Positions 35,813 through 45,135 of a DNA stretch of 64,000 nucleotides are shown piece by piece. Position numbers and translations under genes: made by a program. The notes beneath the pieces were generated by a model. That model was not told where the DNA came from. It worked only from the letters and a program-made list of their open reading frames with translations, and did no database searches. This stretch comes from an uncultured Clostridia bacterium. GTDB taxonomy: Bacteria > Bacillota > Clostridia > Christensenellales > Borkfalkiaceae. Positions within the stretch are counted from its first letter, which is position 1, and every line of letters starts with the position of its first letter. The stretch lies in the NCBI GenBank assembly GCA_947624445.1, contig CANQKF010000002.1, positions 62,001-126,000 on the forward strand, read 5' to 3'.

Positions 35813-36874
35813 ATGAAAAAGACAAAGATCGTACTGTGCGCCGCACTCTGCGGCGCGGCAATTTTCGGCGCCGTCGCCTGCACGTCCGGGCCCGACGCGC
35901 CCGCGCCCGGAGCTGCCTGTTTCGACATCGCGGGCAGCCTTCAGGAGCTCTATGGGGAAGGCGGCTATCCGCAGGCCGTGCTCGTCGCGAAGAATTCTGT
36001 CATCGAAGCCGATCCCGCCGCCGTCGCCGCCATGCTCTCCTATATGGACGGGGCGGACGAATATCTCGCCTCGGCGGATCCCGCGGCCGTCGTCTCGGGG
36101 CTCTCGGGCTGCTACGCCGAGGGGCTCACCCCGTCGCTCAACGCCAAAAACCTCACGAAAGAGGTCATCGCGAACTGCTCGGTGAAGTTCACCCCCGCAA
36201 AGGACGCCAAGGCGCGGGTGGACGCCTTCCTCACGCAGCTCATCGCCATCGACGAGACCTTCACTTCTGCGGCCGCCGACGCCTTCTACTACGAGGGCGG
36301 CGCCGAGGCGGGAACGATCTCGGGCAAGTATCAGGTGTACGCACCCGACGGCGCGCCCGCGCTCGCGCTCTCCTATGCCGTCGCCCAAACGGAGGGGGAT
36401 GTGTTCGATTATCACGTCGTCGCGGCGAATACGATCGCGGCGCAGGTGACGGGCGAAGCGCCCAAAGCGGACTTCTGCGTGCTCCCCGTCAACGCCGCCG
36501 CGAAGCTCCTCGGCAATGGGACGAGCTACAAGATGCTCGGCGTCGTCACCAACGGCAACATGTATTTCATCCGTTCGCACAACGACCTCGGCAACGTCAA
36601 CAAGGGGAGCCTTGCCAAGCTCAAGGGGATGACGGTCGGCGTCGTCCAGCTCAACAACGTCCCCGGGCTCACCCTGCAGGCGGTGCTGAAAGCTGCGGGC
36701 GTGGACTATCAGATCATCGACAGCAACGCCCTCCCCGCGGAGGATAAAGTCAACCTCATCGCCTTTGCCGACGCCTCCACCGTCGGCCCCGCCGCAGGAT
36801 GCGATTACTACCTCTGCCCCGAACCCGCCGCAACGACCAAGGTGACGGCGTTCAAAGCCCAACAGACGAAGTGA
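35813..36874 (+). CDS. ABC transporter substrate-binding lipoprotein
   Basis: This 353-residue secreted lipoprotein has a lipobox (GAVACT, cysteine near residue 24). The mature part has the nitrate/sulfonate/thiamine-precursor (NMT1-like) fold, seen in QAVLVAKNSVIEADP, a two-lobed layout, and LKGMTVGVVQLNNVPGLTLQAVLKAAG. The ligand cannot be named. CAGGAGGTC precedes ATG 35813. The stop overlaps the permease GTG (GTGA). It is in one operon with the hydrogenase regulator. Confidence 0.85.
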   Translation: MKKTKIVLCAALCGAAIFGAVACTSGPDAPAPGAACFDIAGSLQELYGEGGYPQAVLVAKNSVIEADPAAVAAMLSYMDGADEYLASADPAAVVSGLSGCYAEGLTPSLNAKNLTKEVIANCSVKFTPAKDAKARVDAFLTQLIAIDETFTSAAADAFYYEGGAEAGTISGKYQVYAPDGAPALALSYAVAQTEGDVFDYHVVAANTIAAQVTGEAPKADFCVLPVNAAAKLLGNGTSYKMLGVVTNGNMYFIRSHNDLGNVNKGSLAKLKGMTVGVVQLNNVPGLTLQAVLKAAGVDYQIIDSNALPAEDKVNLIAFADASTVGPAAGCDYYLCPEPAATTKVTAFKAQQTK

Positions 36875-37614
36875 AGAAGAACCTGCTCTTTTCCGCCCTC
36901 GCGATCGTCGCGATGTGGCTCACATGGATCGCGGCGTACTTCATCGTGCGCAACGATTATCTCCTGCCCTCCTTTTGGGAGACCTGCGGGGAGATCGGGC
37001 GGCAGCTTGTCGGCGCCGCCTTTTGGCGTGCCTTCGCGGGGACGCTCCTGCGCACGCTTGCCGCGTTCGGGCTTGCGCTCGCGCTCGCCGTCGCGCTCGC
37101 CTGCTGCGCCGCGCTCTCGGGGGCCGTCCGCGCCTTTTTCGCGCCCGTCGTCTCGGTGCTGCGCACCGTCCCCACGATGGCGGTCATCCTCATTTTGCTT
37201 CTGTGGACGTCGCACGCCGTCGCGCCCGTCCTCGTCTCCCTGCTCGTGCTCTTTCCCGCGCTCTACGCCGCCCTGCTCGCGAGTCTCGACGAGGCGAAGG
37301 AACATTACGGCCTGCTCTGCCGCGCCTTCAAGGTATCCGCCCCGCGGAAGATCTTCAAGCTCTATCTCCCCGCCGTCGCGCCGTCCGTCCTCGCGCAGGC
37401 GGGGTCCATCCTCTCGATGGGGCTCAAGATCACCGTCTCGGGGGAGGTGCTCGCCCAGACCTTCCGCAGTCTCGGCGGCGCCATGCAGGACGCCCAGCTC
37501 GGCCTCGAGATCCCGAGGCTCTTCGCGCTCACCGTCCTCGTCGTGCTCCTCGGTTTTTTGCTCGAGGGGGGGTGCCTTCTCCTTTCGAAATGTATCGTGA
37601 GGTGGCGGGAATGA
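36871..37614 (+). CDS. ABC transporter permease (nitrate/sulfonate type)
   Basis: This 247-residue membrane protein has about six helices. It carries the coupling motif region EHYGLLCRAFKVSAPRKIFKLYLPAVAPSVLAQ (about 143-175), the EAA loop of importer permeases. The start is GTG 36871, overlapping the binding-protein stop; the ATPase ATG overlaps its own stop. It forms the membrane pore of the importer. Confidence 0.92.
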   Translation: MKKNLLFSALAIVAMWLTWIAAYFIVRNDYLLPSFWETCGEIGRQLVGAAFWRAFAGTLLRTLAAFGLALALAVALACCAALSGAVRAFFAPVVSVLRTVPTMAVILILLLWTSHAVAPVLVSLLVLFPALYAALLASLDEAKEHYGLLCRAFKVSAPRKIFKLYLPAVAPSVLAQAGSILSMGLKITVSGEVLAQTFRSLGGAMQDAQLGLEIPRLFALTVLVVLLGFLLEGGCLLLSKCIVRWRE

Positions 37615-38285
37615 AACTTACAGCGATCCGAAAAACCTACGGGGAGCGGGTCGCCCTCGCGCTGCCCGATCTCGAATTGGAGGCGGGGCGGATCACCGCG
37701 ATCCTCGGCGAGAGCGGCGCGGGAAAGACGACGCTGCTCAACATTGTCGCGGGAATGACTGCGCATGCGGGAAGCGTGGAGGGCGCGGGGGAGACTTCCT
37801 ATCTCTTCCAGGACCCCAAGCTCCTGCCCCATCTCACCGTGGAGGGCAACCTGCGCTTCGTCCTGCCCAAGGCGCTGTGGGGCGCGATCCCCGCGATGCT
37901 CGGGCGGGTGGGGCTTGCGGGCAGGGAGACCTCCCGCCCCCGCGAACTCTCGGGGGGAGAGAAACAGCGCGTCGCCATCGCCCGCGCCTTCCTCTATCCC
38001 CACGATACCCTGCTCATGGACGAGCCCTTCTCCTCGCTCGGGCTCTCCCTCAAAAAATCGCTCATCGCGCTCACGAAGGACCTCTGGCGGGAACGGCGGC
38101 AGACGGTGCTCTTCGTCACGCACGACGTGCGCGAAGCGGTCTGCCTTGCCCACCGCGCGATCGTCCTGCGCCAAGGGACGCTGTGCGGCGACTTCGCGCT
38201 CGGCGAGGAGGAACGCGACTTCTTCGCGCCCCAGCCCATGGAAGCGCCGCTCATCCGCGCCCTCACCGCCGCGGAAGCGCCGTGA
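37611..38285 (+). CDS. ABC transporter ATP-binding protein
   Basis: This 224-residue ATPase energises the importer. Walker A is GESGAGKTT near residue 33, the signature is LSGGEKQRVAIARA near 111, and Walker B is LLMDEPFS near 134. The D-loop after Walker B reads SSLGLSLKK, where SALD or SSLD is usual, so the Asp is replaced. The Q-loop is in YLFQDPKLLPHLTV. VTHDVREA provides the H-loop. A terminator follows at 38338. Confidence 0.94.
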   Translation: MKLTAIRKTYGERVALALPDLELEAGRITAILGESGAGKTTLLNIVAGMTAHAGSVEGAGETSYLFQDPKLLPHLTVEGNLRFVLPKALWGAIPAMLGRVGLAGRETSRPRELSGGEKQRVAIARAFLYPHDTLLMDEPFSSLGLSLKKSLIALTKDLWRERRQTVLFVTHDVREAVCLAHRAIVLRQGTLCGDFALGEEERDFFAPQPMEAPLIRALTAAEAP

Positions 38286-38337
38286 GCGCATGGTTGTTTT
38301 TGCGTGCGTCCGCGGATCCCGCGGCGCACCGTTCTCC

Positions 38338-38366
38338 GCGCGGAGCGTTTGCCCCGCGCTTTTTTT
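38338..38366 (+). terminator. Terminator after the ABC operon
   Basis: GCGCGG pairs with CCGCGC around a 10-nt loop, followed by seven T. Confidence 0.75.
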
Positions 38367-38407
38367 GCAAAAACGGCGAAAAATAAAAATTATTTTCACA
38401 ACACGTC

Positions 38408-38437
38408 TTGACAACCCCCCGCCGTCTTTTATATAAT
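38408..38437 (+). promoter_or_regulatory. Promoter of the phosphotransferase-hydrogenase operon
   Basis: TTGACA (38408-38413) and TATAAT (38432-38437) with an 18-bp spacer. Confidence 0.85.
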
Positions 38438-38467
38438 ATGGATAAAACGGGAGAGGGGAGAGCTTTC

Positions 38468-39205
38468 ATGCGGGAGATCATCGCAAGGCGCAACCACAAG
38501 CTCATCTATCGCGAGGGGGATACGCTCGTCAAACTTTTCGACGCCTGTTATTCCCAGTCCGAGATCTTGAACGAGGCGATCAACCAGGTCCGCATGGCGG
38601 AGACGGGGCTCAACGTGCCCCGCTTCCATGCCGTCACCGTCATCGACGGTAGGTCGGCGATCGTCATGGACTACGTTGCGGGCGAGACCTTCCACTCCCT
38701 GCTTTGCGCGCATCCCGAGCGCCGCGCGGAGCTTCTGCGCCGCTTTGTCGGTATCCAGCGGGACATCCATTCCCGCAAACATCTGCTGCTCACGAAGTAC
38801 GTCGATAAGCTCAAGCGCAAGATCCTCTCCTCCGAGCTCGACGCCTCCACCCGCTACGATCTCTCGATGCGGCTCGACGCCATGCGCCCCCACACGCACG
38901 TTCTGCACGGCGATTTCACCCCGGGCAACGTGCTCATCACGGCGAGCGGCGAACCCTGCATCCTCGATTGTTCGCACGCCAGCCAGGGGAATGCGACGGC
39001 GGACGCCGCCAAGAGCTATCTGCTCCTCCGCATGGAGGGCGAGGACGAGCTCGCCGAGGCGTACATCGCCGAATTCTGCCGACAGGCGAACGTCGCGCGG
39101 GCGTATGTCAACGAATGGATCCCGCTCATCGCCGCGGCACAGCTCGGTCGGGCGGAGGGCGCGCAGCGGGAGATGCTGCTCGCATGGACGGCGGAGGAGA
39201 TCTGA
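38468..39205 (+). CDS. Aminoglycoside-phosphotransferase-like kinase (APH/choline-kinase fold)
   Basis: This 245-residue protein has the APH fold: TLVKLFDACYS near residue 18 holds the Lys, IVMDYVAGETFH the hinge, LHGDFTPGNVLI near 144 the catalytic Asp and Asn, and ILDCSHAS the metal site (Asp). Substrate is unknown; sugars, choline or lipopolysaccharide-like acceptors are possible. ATG 38468 is chosen for the GGGGAGAG element. The stop overlaps the hydrogenase start (TGATG), a coupling I would not have expected for an ordinary antibiotic kinase. Confidence 0.82.
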   Translation: MREIIARRNHKLIYREGDTLVKLFDACYSQSEILNEAINQVRMAETGLNVPRFHAVTVIDGRSAIVMDYVAGETFHSLLCAHPERRAELLRRFVGIQRDIHSRKHLLLTKYVDKLKRKILSSELDASTRYDLSMRLDAMRPHTHVLHGDFTPGNVLITASGEPCILDCSHASQGNATADAAKSYLLLRMEGEDELAEAYIAEFCRQANVARAYVNEWIPLIAAAQLGRAEGAQREMLLAWTAEEI

Positions 39206-40626
39206 TGCATAAATTCGATACCAAAGTTCAGCTTCTGAAATACAAAGTCCTGCGGGAAGTCGCCCGTCTCTCGTGGGACGACGCCCTGCTCGAGAACGTC
39301 ACCGAGATCCCCAAGACGCTCGCCCCCGGCAAGGTGCCGACGATGCGCTGCTGCATCTACAAGGAGCGGGCGATCCTCTCCGAGCGCGTCAAGCTCGCCA
39401 TCGGCGGGAACAAGCACAACAAGAAGGTCATCCAGGTCATCGACATCGCCTGCGAGGATTGCCCCGCGGGCGGCTACGAGGTGACGAGCGCTTGCCGCGG
39501 CTGTCTCGCGCACCGCTGCGAAGAGGCGTGCAAGAGGGACGCAATCTCCTTCGACCGCACCCAGAAGGCATATATCGATAAAACCAAGTGCGTGGAGTGC
39601 GGCGCCTGCGCCAAGGCCTGCCCGTATAACGCGGTCTTTAACTTCAAGCGCCCCTGCGAGCAGAGCTGCAAGGGGAAGGCGATCTCCGTCGGAAAGGAGA
39701 AAGAGGCGGTCATCGACTACGAGAAGTGCACCGCCTGCGGCGCCTGCGTCTACGCCTGCCCGTTCGGGGCGATCACCGACCGCAGCTACATTCTCGACGT
39801 CATCGACCTCATCCTGAAGGCGCAAAAGGGCGGCGGCAAGATCTATGCGCTCGTCGCGCCCGCCATCGCGGGGCAGTTCGCCTACGCCGAACTCGGGCAG
39901 GTCGTAAGCGCCATCCTCGCGCTCGGCTTTACGGGGGTCGCGGAAGTCGCGCGCGGCGCCGATCTCGTCGCGTGGGAGGAGGCAAAGGAGATCGGCGAAA
40001 AGGGGAAGCTCATCTCTTCCTGCTGCCCCGCGTTCGTCTCCTATGTCGAGAAGAACTTCTCTGCGCTCAAACCCTATATTTCCCGCAATCTCTCGCCCGC
40101 AGGCACGATCGCGCGCGAGATCAAGCAGAGGGAGCCCGCCGCAAAGACGGTGTTCATCGGGCCCTGCACGGCGAAAAAATCCGAATTCCAGCGCCCCGAA
40201 TACAGGGGACTCATCGACAGCGTGCTCACCTTCGAGGAATTGCAGGCGCTCATCGACAGCCGCGACATCGCGGTCGAGACCCTGCCCCCCACGGCGCTTG
40301 CGGACGCCTCTCCCTATGGCAGACGGTTCGCGCGTTCGGGCGGGGTCGCCGAGGCAGTCGCGGCCGCGCTCCGCGCGCAGGGGAGCGATTTCGCGCTCGA
40401 ACCCATCGTGTGCAGCGGCATCGAGGAGTGCAGGCAGGCGCTTCTGCGCATGAGCAAGGGCGTTTTGCCGCAAAATTTCATCGAGGGCATGGCCTGCGTC
40501 GGCGGTTGCGTCGGCGGGGCGGGCTGTCTCCGTCACGGGGCGGCGGCAACGGCGGAGGTCGAGCGCTACGGCGCCGCGGCGGAGGGAACGCCGATCGCTC
40601 CGTCCCCCGATCGCCGCACCGCATAA
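39205..40626 (+). CDS. [FeFe]-hydrogenase, monomeric 4Fe-4S type
   Basis: The enzyme disposes of electrons as H2 or senses H2. Its 473 residues show two ferredoxin-like 4Fe-4S motifs (CVECGACAKACPY and CTACGACVYACPF), an extra Cys-rich pair (CRGCLAHRCEEACK and RPCEQSCKG), and the H-cluster motifs SSCCPAF (L1), GPCTAKKSE (L2) and EGMACVGGCVGG (L3). The layout fits the ferredoxin-dependent group B-like enzymes. It has no HydE/F/G maturases nearby. It is coupled with the upstream kinase gene and is the probable target of the TM1266-type regulator. Confidence 0.92.
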   Translation: MHKFDTKVQLLKYKVLREVARLSWDDALLENVTEIPKTLAPGKVPTMRCCIYKERAILSERVKLAIGGNKHNKKVIQVIDIACEDCPAGGYEVTSACRGCLAHRCEEACKRDAISFDRTQKAYIDKTKCVECGACAKACPYNAVFNFKRPCEQSCKGKAISVGKEKEAVIDYEKCTACGACVYACPFGAITDRSYILDVIDLILKAQKGGGKIYALVAPAIAGQFAYAELGQVVSAILALGFTGVAEVARGADLVAWEEAKEIGEKGKLISSCCPAFVSYVEKNFSALKPYISRNLSPAGTIAREIKQREPAAKTVFIGPCTAKKSEFQRPEYRGLIDSVLTFEELQALIDSRDIAVETLPPTALADASPYGRRFARSGGVAEAVAAALRAQGSDFALEPIVCSGIEECRQALLRMSKGVLPQNFIEGMACVGGCVGGAGCLRHGAAATAEVERYGAAAEGTPIAPSPDRRTA

Positions 40627-40677
40627 AAAGCGCGGGATCCGCCGCGCGGCAGAAATTCCGAAATGCAAGGAGGTCAT

Positions 40678-41688
40678 ATGAAGGTACTCGTCACAGGAGG
40701 CGCGGGCTACATCGGCTCGCACACCGTCGTGGAACTGCTCCAAGCAGGGCACGAAGTCATCGTCGTCGATAATCTCTCCAACGCGAGCCGCAAGGCGATT
40801 GCGCGGGTGGAGGAGATCACGGGCAAAGAGGTCATTTTTTACGAGAACGACGTGCGCGACCGCGCCGCGCTCGAACTCATCTTCACCGCGCACGATCTCG
40901 ATTGGGTCATCCATTTCGCGGGGCGCAAAGCGGTGGGGGAGAGCGTGGAAAAGCCCATCGAATATTACGACAACAATTTGGTCTCCACGCTCGTCCTGCT
41001 CGAGACGATGCAAAAGTTCGGCGTGAAGCGGATCGTGTTCTCCTCTTCCGCAACGGTCTACGGCGACCCCGCCGAACTGCCCCTCAAGGAGACTTCGCCC
41101 CTCCGCCCGACGACGAATCCGTACGGCGCCACCAAAGTGATGCAGGAGCAGATGCTCTGCGACGTGTGCAGGGCGGATCCCGCGTTCACGGCGGTGCTCC
41201 TGCGCTACTTCAACCCCGTCGGCGCGCATCCGAGCGGAAAGATCGGCGAGGACCCGAAGGGCATCCCCAACAACCTGATGCCCTACGTCGCGCAGGTGGC
41301 GAGCGGAAAGCTCTCCCGCATCGGCGTATTCGGCAACGATTATCCGACGCCCGACGGCACGGGCGTGCGCGATTATATCCACGTCGTGGACCTCGCGAAG
41401 GGGCACGTCGCGGCGCTCGACGGCGTAAAAGGACGGGGGGCGTATGTTTATAATCTCGGTACGGGCAAGGGATACAGCGTGCTCGAGATGATCGCGGCGT
41501 TCTCCAAAGCGTGCGGAAAACCGCTGCCCTACGAGATCAAGCCCCGCCGCGCGGGCGACATCGCCGCATGCTACGCCTCCGCCGAAAAGGCCGAGCGCGA
41601 ATTGGGTTGGCGCGCGCAGTTCGACCTCGAGCGGATGTGCGCCGACCAGTGGAATTGGCAAAAACACAACCCGAACGGCTATGAATAA
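40678..41688 (+). CDS. galE: UDP-glucose 4-epimerase
   Basis: This 336-residue short-chain epimerase interconverts UDP-glucose and UDP-galactose, and often the N-acetyl forms. It shows the NAD motif [10 protein letters not shown] at residue 7, the catalytic [16 protein letters not shown] with the Tyr-x3-Lys pair (near 148), and [21 protein letters not shown] precedes ATG 40678. The kinase follows after 12 bp, and nagB and nagA come next, an operon for amino-sugar handling. Confidence 0.95.
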   Translation: MKVLVTGGAGYIGSHTVVELLQAGHEVIVVDNLSNASRKAIARVEEITGKEVIFYENDVRDRAALELIFTAHDLDWVIHFAGRKAVGESVEKPIEYYDNNLVSTLVLLETMQKFGVKRIVFSSSATVYGDPAELPLKETSPLRPTTNPYGATKVMQEQMLCDVCRADPAFTAVLLRYFNPVGAHPSGKIGEDPKGIPNNLMPYVAQVASGKLSRIGVFGNDYPTPDGTGVRDYIHVVDLAKGHVAALDGVKGRGAYVYNLGTGKGYSVLEMIAAFSKACGKPLPYEIKPRRAGDIAACYASAEKAERELGWRAQFDLERMCADQWNWQKHNPNGYE

Positions 41689-41700
41689 GAGGAGAACCCA

Positions 41701-43059
41701 ATGAAGAAGTGGATCCGTCCCGTGCACGACCCCAAATTTTATCCGATGATCGCCGCCCTCGAGGACTTCGACGCGGCGGTCGCGAAGGCGCCCTCCGCCG
41801 AGGTGACCCTCGTCGTGGAGCGCAGCGGCGGCTATAATTATATCTATACGTACCGTGCCTTTGCGGACGGCGTCGACGACGCGTGGAATTTCCGCATCGC
41901 CGATCGGCTCGCAAAGACCATTCTTTGGGTGTGCGGCGGATACAAGATCGGCGTCTGCGGCAGCCCCGCGATCGCAGGGTACCTCAAAAAGGCGTACCGC
42001 ATGGGCGGCGCCCGCGCCTTCGACGCAGACTTCATGCGCGGCGTCTATGAGCGCCCCTTCGAGGTTACGGAGCTCGAAAGCGTCCCCGCGCCCAAGCGCA
42101 ACAACATCAAGGTCGGCGGGCACCTCGAGGGGTGCAGGATCGGCTTCGACGCGGGCGGCAGCGACCGCAAGGTGAGCGCCGTCATCGACGGAGAGGTCGT
42201 CTACAGCGAAGAGGTCGTCTGGCATCCCAAGACGGAGGAGGACCCGCACTATCACTACGAGGGCGTGCTCGCCGCGATGAAGACGGCGGCGTCCAAGATG
42301 CCCCGCGTCGACTGCATCGGCGTCTCTTCGGCGGGCGTCTATATCGACAACAAGATCATGGTTGCCTCGCTGTTTTTAAAAGTGGACAAGGAGAAATACG
42401 GGGCGTACATCCGCGATCTCTATCTCAACGTCGCCAAGGAGATGGGCGCGCCCATCGAAGTCGCCAACGACGGCGACGTCACCGCGCTCGCGGGGAGCAT
42501 GGAGCTCGGCGAAGGCAGGGTGCTCGGCATCGCGATGGGCACGAGCGAGGCGGCGGGCTACATCAACGCCGAGGGCGGGCTCAACGGCTGGCTTTCCGAG
42601 CTCGCCTTCGCGCCCGTCGATTATCGCGCGGACGCCGCGCAGGACGAATGGAGCGGGGACTACGGCGTCGGCTGCAAATATTTCTCGCAGGACGCCGTCA
42701 TCAAGCTCGCCGAGCAGGGCGGCTACCGCTTCGACGCCCGCCTCACGCCCGCCGAAAAGCTCAAGGTCATCCAGCGCTTCGCCGAAAACGGCGATCCGTT
42801 CGCCCTGCAGATCTTCGACGACATCGGCGTCTACCTCGCCTACACGCTTCCCTACTATGCGAAGTTCTACGAGATCAAGCACGTGCTCTTGCTCGGGCGG
42901 GTGATGAGCGGCAAGGGGGGCAACCGCGTGCTCGCCTCCTGCACACGCACGCTCGCCGAGGCGTTCCCCGAGCTCTCCTTCCATATCTCCACGCCCGACG
43001 AAGCCAACCGCAGGGTGGGGCAGTCGATCGCCGCGGCGTCCCTTCCCGAATGCAAATGA
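41701..43059 (+). CDS. ROK/BadF-like sugar kinase with an extra N-terminal domain
   Basis: From about residue 145 this 452-residue protein has the actin-like ATPase (ASKHA) fold: GCRIGFDAGGSDRKVSAV (phosphate-1), CIGVSSAGVYIDN, VANDGDVTALAG and GIAMGTSEAAGYIN (phosphate-2). The first 140 residues are not typical of ROK kinases and have VVERSGGYNYIYTY. Between galE and nagB, an N-acetylhexosamine kinase is plausible, but this is inferred from the neighbourhood. AGAGGAGAA precedes the ATG. Confidence 0.75.
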   Translation: MKKWIRPVHDPKFYPMIAALEDFDAAVAKAPSAEVTLVVERSGGYNYIYTYRAFADGVDDAWNFRIADRLAKTILWVCGGYKIGVCGSPAIAGYLKKAYRMGGARAFDADFMRGVYERPFEVTELESVPAPKRNNIKVGGHLEGCRIGFDAGGSDRKVSAVIDGEVVYSEEVVWHPKTEEDPHYHYEGVLAAMKTAASKMPRVDCIGVSSAGVYIDNKIMVASLFLKVDKEKYGAYIRDLYLNVAKEMGAPIEVANDGDVTALAGSMELGEGRVLGIAMGTSEAAGYINAEGGLNGWLSELAFAPVDYRADAAQDEWSGDYGVGCKYFSQDAVIKLAEQGGYRFDARLTPAEKLKVIQRFAENGDPFALQIFDDIGVYLAYTLPYYAKFYEIKHVLLLGRVMSGKGGNRVLASCTRTLAEAFPELSFHISTPDEANRRVGQSIAAASLPECK

Positions 43060-43074
43060 ACAAGGAGAAACACC

Positions 43075-43797
43075 ATGAAGATTATCATCACAAAGGATTA
43101 TGAGGAAATGAGCGACGAGGCGTTCCGCATGATGGCGGACGTCGTGAAGCGCGATCCCGCCGCGGTTTTGGGGCTTGCCACGGGCACGACGCCCCTCGGC
43201 CTCTACGCCCGCATGGCAAAGGATCACCGCGAGAACGGCACTTCCTACCGCCGCGTGCGCACCGTCAACCTCGATGAATATGCGGGGCTGGGCGCCGAGA
43301 GCGACCAGAGCTACGTTTGGTTCATGCGGGAGAACCTCTTCCGCCACCTCGATCTGCCCCTCGAAAACACCAATCTTCCCAACGGAAAGGCGGAGGACCT
43401 TCTCGCCGAGTGCGCCCGCTACAACGCCCTGCTCGCGACGATGCAGCAGGACATCCAGCTGCTCGGCATCGGCTCCAACGGGCACATCGCGTTCAACGAG
43501 CCCGGCACGCCCTTCGGCGCCGAGACGCACGTCGTCGACCTCGCCGAGAGCACCATCCGTGATAATGCCCGCCTCTTCGCAAGGGAGGAGGACGTGCCCC
43601 GCCGCGCGCTCACGATGGGGCTCAAAAACATCATGCACGCGAAGCAGATCCTGCTTCTCGCGAACGGCGCGAACAAGGCAAAGGCCGTCTGCGGGCTCGT
43701 AAAGGGGCCCGTCACCGAACAGCTCCCCGCGAGCGTGTTGCAGCTGCACCCGAACTGCGTGCTCGTCTGCGACGAAGCCGCGGCGGCGCTCCTTTGA
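43075..43797 (+). CDS. nagB: Glucosamine-6-phosphate deaminase
   Basis: NagB converts glucosamine 6-phosphate to fructose 6-phosphate and ammonia. Its 240 residues show GLATGTTPLGLY, VNLDEYAGL (catalytic Asp), GIGSNGHIAFNEPG and the conserved MGLKNIMHAKQILLLANGANKA (positions about 182-203). AAGGAGAAA precedes the ATG. nagA starts 17 bp after it. Confidence 0.96.
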   Translation: MKIIITKDYEEMSDEAFRMMADVVKRDPAAVLGLATGTTPLGLYARMAKDHRENGTSYRRVRTVNLDEYAGLGAESDQSYVWFMRENLFRHLDLPLENTNLPNGKAEDLLAECARYNALLATMQQDIQLLGIGSNGHIAFNEPGTPFGAETHVVDLAESTIRDNARLFAREEDVPRRALTMGLKNIMHAKQILLLANGANKAKAVCGLVKGPVTEQLPASVLQLHPNCVLVCDEAAAALL

Positions 43798-43814
43798 GAG
43801 AAGTGGGGGGACGT

Positions 43815-44948
43815 ATGCAAGTATTTCGCAATGCGCTCGTCTATTTTGAGGGCGAAGGCCTAAAACGGCGGGATCTCTTTTTCGATGGATATCTTCGGGA
43901 AGAGGAAGCGGGCGCCGAGGAGATCGCGCTCCCCGAGGACGCCGTCGTGCTCCCGGGGTTCGTCGATGAACACATCCACGGCGCGGGCGGCGCCGACGCC
44001 ATGGACGGCACGCAGGAGGCGCTCTCCAAGATCGCCGCAACGCTCGTGCGGGAGGGAACGACGACCTTCCTCGCCACCACGATGACCCAGAGCCCCGCCG
44101 CGATCGAACGTGCGCTTTCCGCCGTGGATCGCTACATGCAGGCGCCCGCCGAGGGCGCGCGGCTTGCGGGCGTCCACCTCGAGGGGCCCTTCATCGCCGA
44201 AAAATACAGAGGCGCGCAGGCACTCGAATACGTCGCCCCGCCCGAGACCGAAGTCTTTGACCGCTACCAAAAAGCGAGCGGGGGGCACATCCGCGTCTGC
44301 ACGCTCGCGCCCGAGCGGGAGGGCGCGGAGGCCTTCATCCGTCACCTCACGGCGGCGGGCGTGCTCGTCTCCGTCGGGCATTCGGGGGCAAAATTCGCGG
44401 ACGTCATGATGGCGGTCGGCGCGGGCGCAAAGCACGTCACCCACACCTTCAACGCGCAGTCGCCCCTGCACCACAGGGAAGCGGGGGTGGTCGGCGCCGC
44501 CCTTCTCTGCGACGCGCTCGATTGCGAGCTCATCTGCGACGGCATCCACGTCTCGGTGCCCGCGATGCAGCTGCTCGCCAAGTGCAAGACGCCCCGCCAT
44601 CTCATCCTCATCACCGACGCCATCCGAGCGAAGGGCATGGGCGACGGGGAGAGCGAGCTCGGCGGCCAGAAAGTCTTTGTGCGCGGAGGCGAAGCGCGGC
44701 TTGCGGACGGCACCCTCGCGGGAAGCGTGCTCCCCATGAACATTGCCGTGAAGAACCTCACTGAGCGGGTGGGCGTGCCCTTCCTTTCCGCCGTCGACTG
44801 CGCGACGATCAACCCCGCGCGGGCGCTCGGTATGGACGGCGAGATCGGCAGCATCCGCATGGGCAAGCGCGCCGACCTCACGGTGCTCGACCGCAATTTC
44901 GACGTCGTAATGACGGTCGTTGGCGGCAAGCCCGTCTACCGCCGTTGA
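43815..44948 (+). CDS. nagA: N-acetylglucosamine-6-phosphate deacetylase
   Basis: NagA removes acetate from GlcNAc-6-P, the step before NagB. Of 377 residues, it shows the metal motif GFVDEHIHGAGG near residue 50, HLEGPFIAEKYRGA, VGHSGAKF, KHVTHTFNAQSPLHHRE, ELICDGIHV and ITDAIRA with the catalytic Asp. The start ATG 43815 lies after GTGGGGGG. Since NagA is a periplasm-free cytosolic enzyme here, the substrate arrives phosphorylated or is phosphorylated by the kinase upstream. Confidence 0.95.
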   Translation: MQVFRNALVYFEGEGLKRRDLFFDGYLREEEAGAEEIALPEDAVVLPGFVDEHIHGAGGADAMDGTQEALSKIAATLVREGTTTFLATTMTQSPAAIERALSAVDRYMQAPAEGARLAGVHLEGPFIAEKYRGAQALEYVAPPETEVFDRYQKASGGHIRVCTLAPEREGAEAFIRHLTAAGVLVSVGHSGAKFADVMMAVGAGAKHVTHTFNAQSPLHHREAGVVGAALLCDALDCELICDGIHVSVPAMQLLAKCKTPRHLILITDAIRAKGMGDGESELGGQKVFVRGGEARLADGTLAGSVLPMNIAVKNLTERVGVPFLSAVDCATINPARALGMDGEIGSIRMGKRADLTVLDRNFDVVMTVVGGKPVYRR

Positions 44949-44974
44949 TTAAAATCTTCCAAAAATAGCAATGC

Positions 44975-44999
44975 GGCCGCCGTTTCGGGCGGTCGTTTG
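44975..44999 (+). terminator. Terminator after nagA
   Basis: CGGCCGCC pairs with GGCGGTCG (8 bp with one G-T) around a 6-nt loop, followed by TTT. Confidence 0.6.
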
Positions 45000-45084
45000 C
45001 GCTACTTTTGCAAAAAAAGTCTGGGGATGTGGTCGATTATTTTCCTCCGCAACCTTATGTTGCGCCGCGGAAACGCAAAAGCCC

Positions 45085-45113
45085 TTGCACTTTGCGGAAA
45101 GACGTCGTATCCT
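45085..45113 (+). promoter_or_regulatory. Weak promoter of the XRE pentapeptide gene
   Basis: TTGCAC (45085-45090) and TATCCT (45108-45113) with a 17-bp spacer. Confidence 0.45.
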
Positions 45114-45135
45114 GAAAGAAAAAAAGGAGAAACCT

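Noticed and set aside
39016-42255. A 1079-codon minus-strand open frame opposite the hydrogenase, galE and kinase genes
   Set aside because: High GC content leaves few stop codons in shadow frames. It spans three well-supported plus-strand genes, and its translation is rich in Asp, Arg and His with no recognisable domain or ribosome-binding site.
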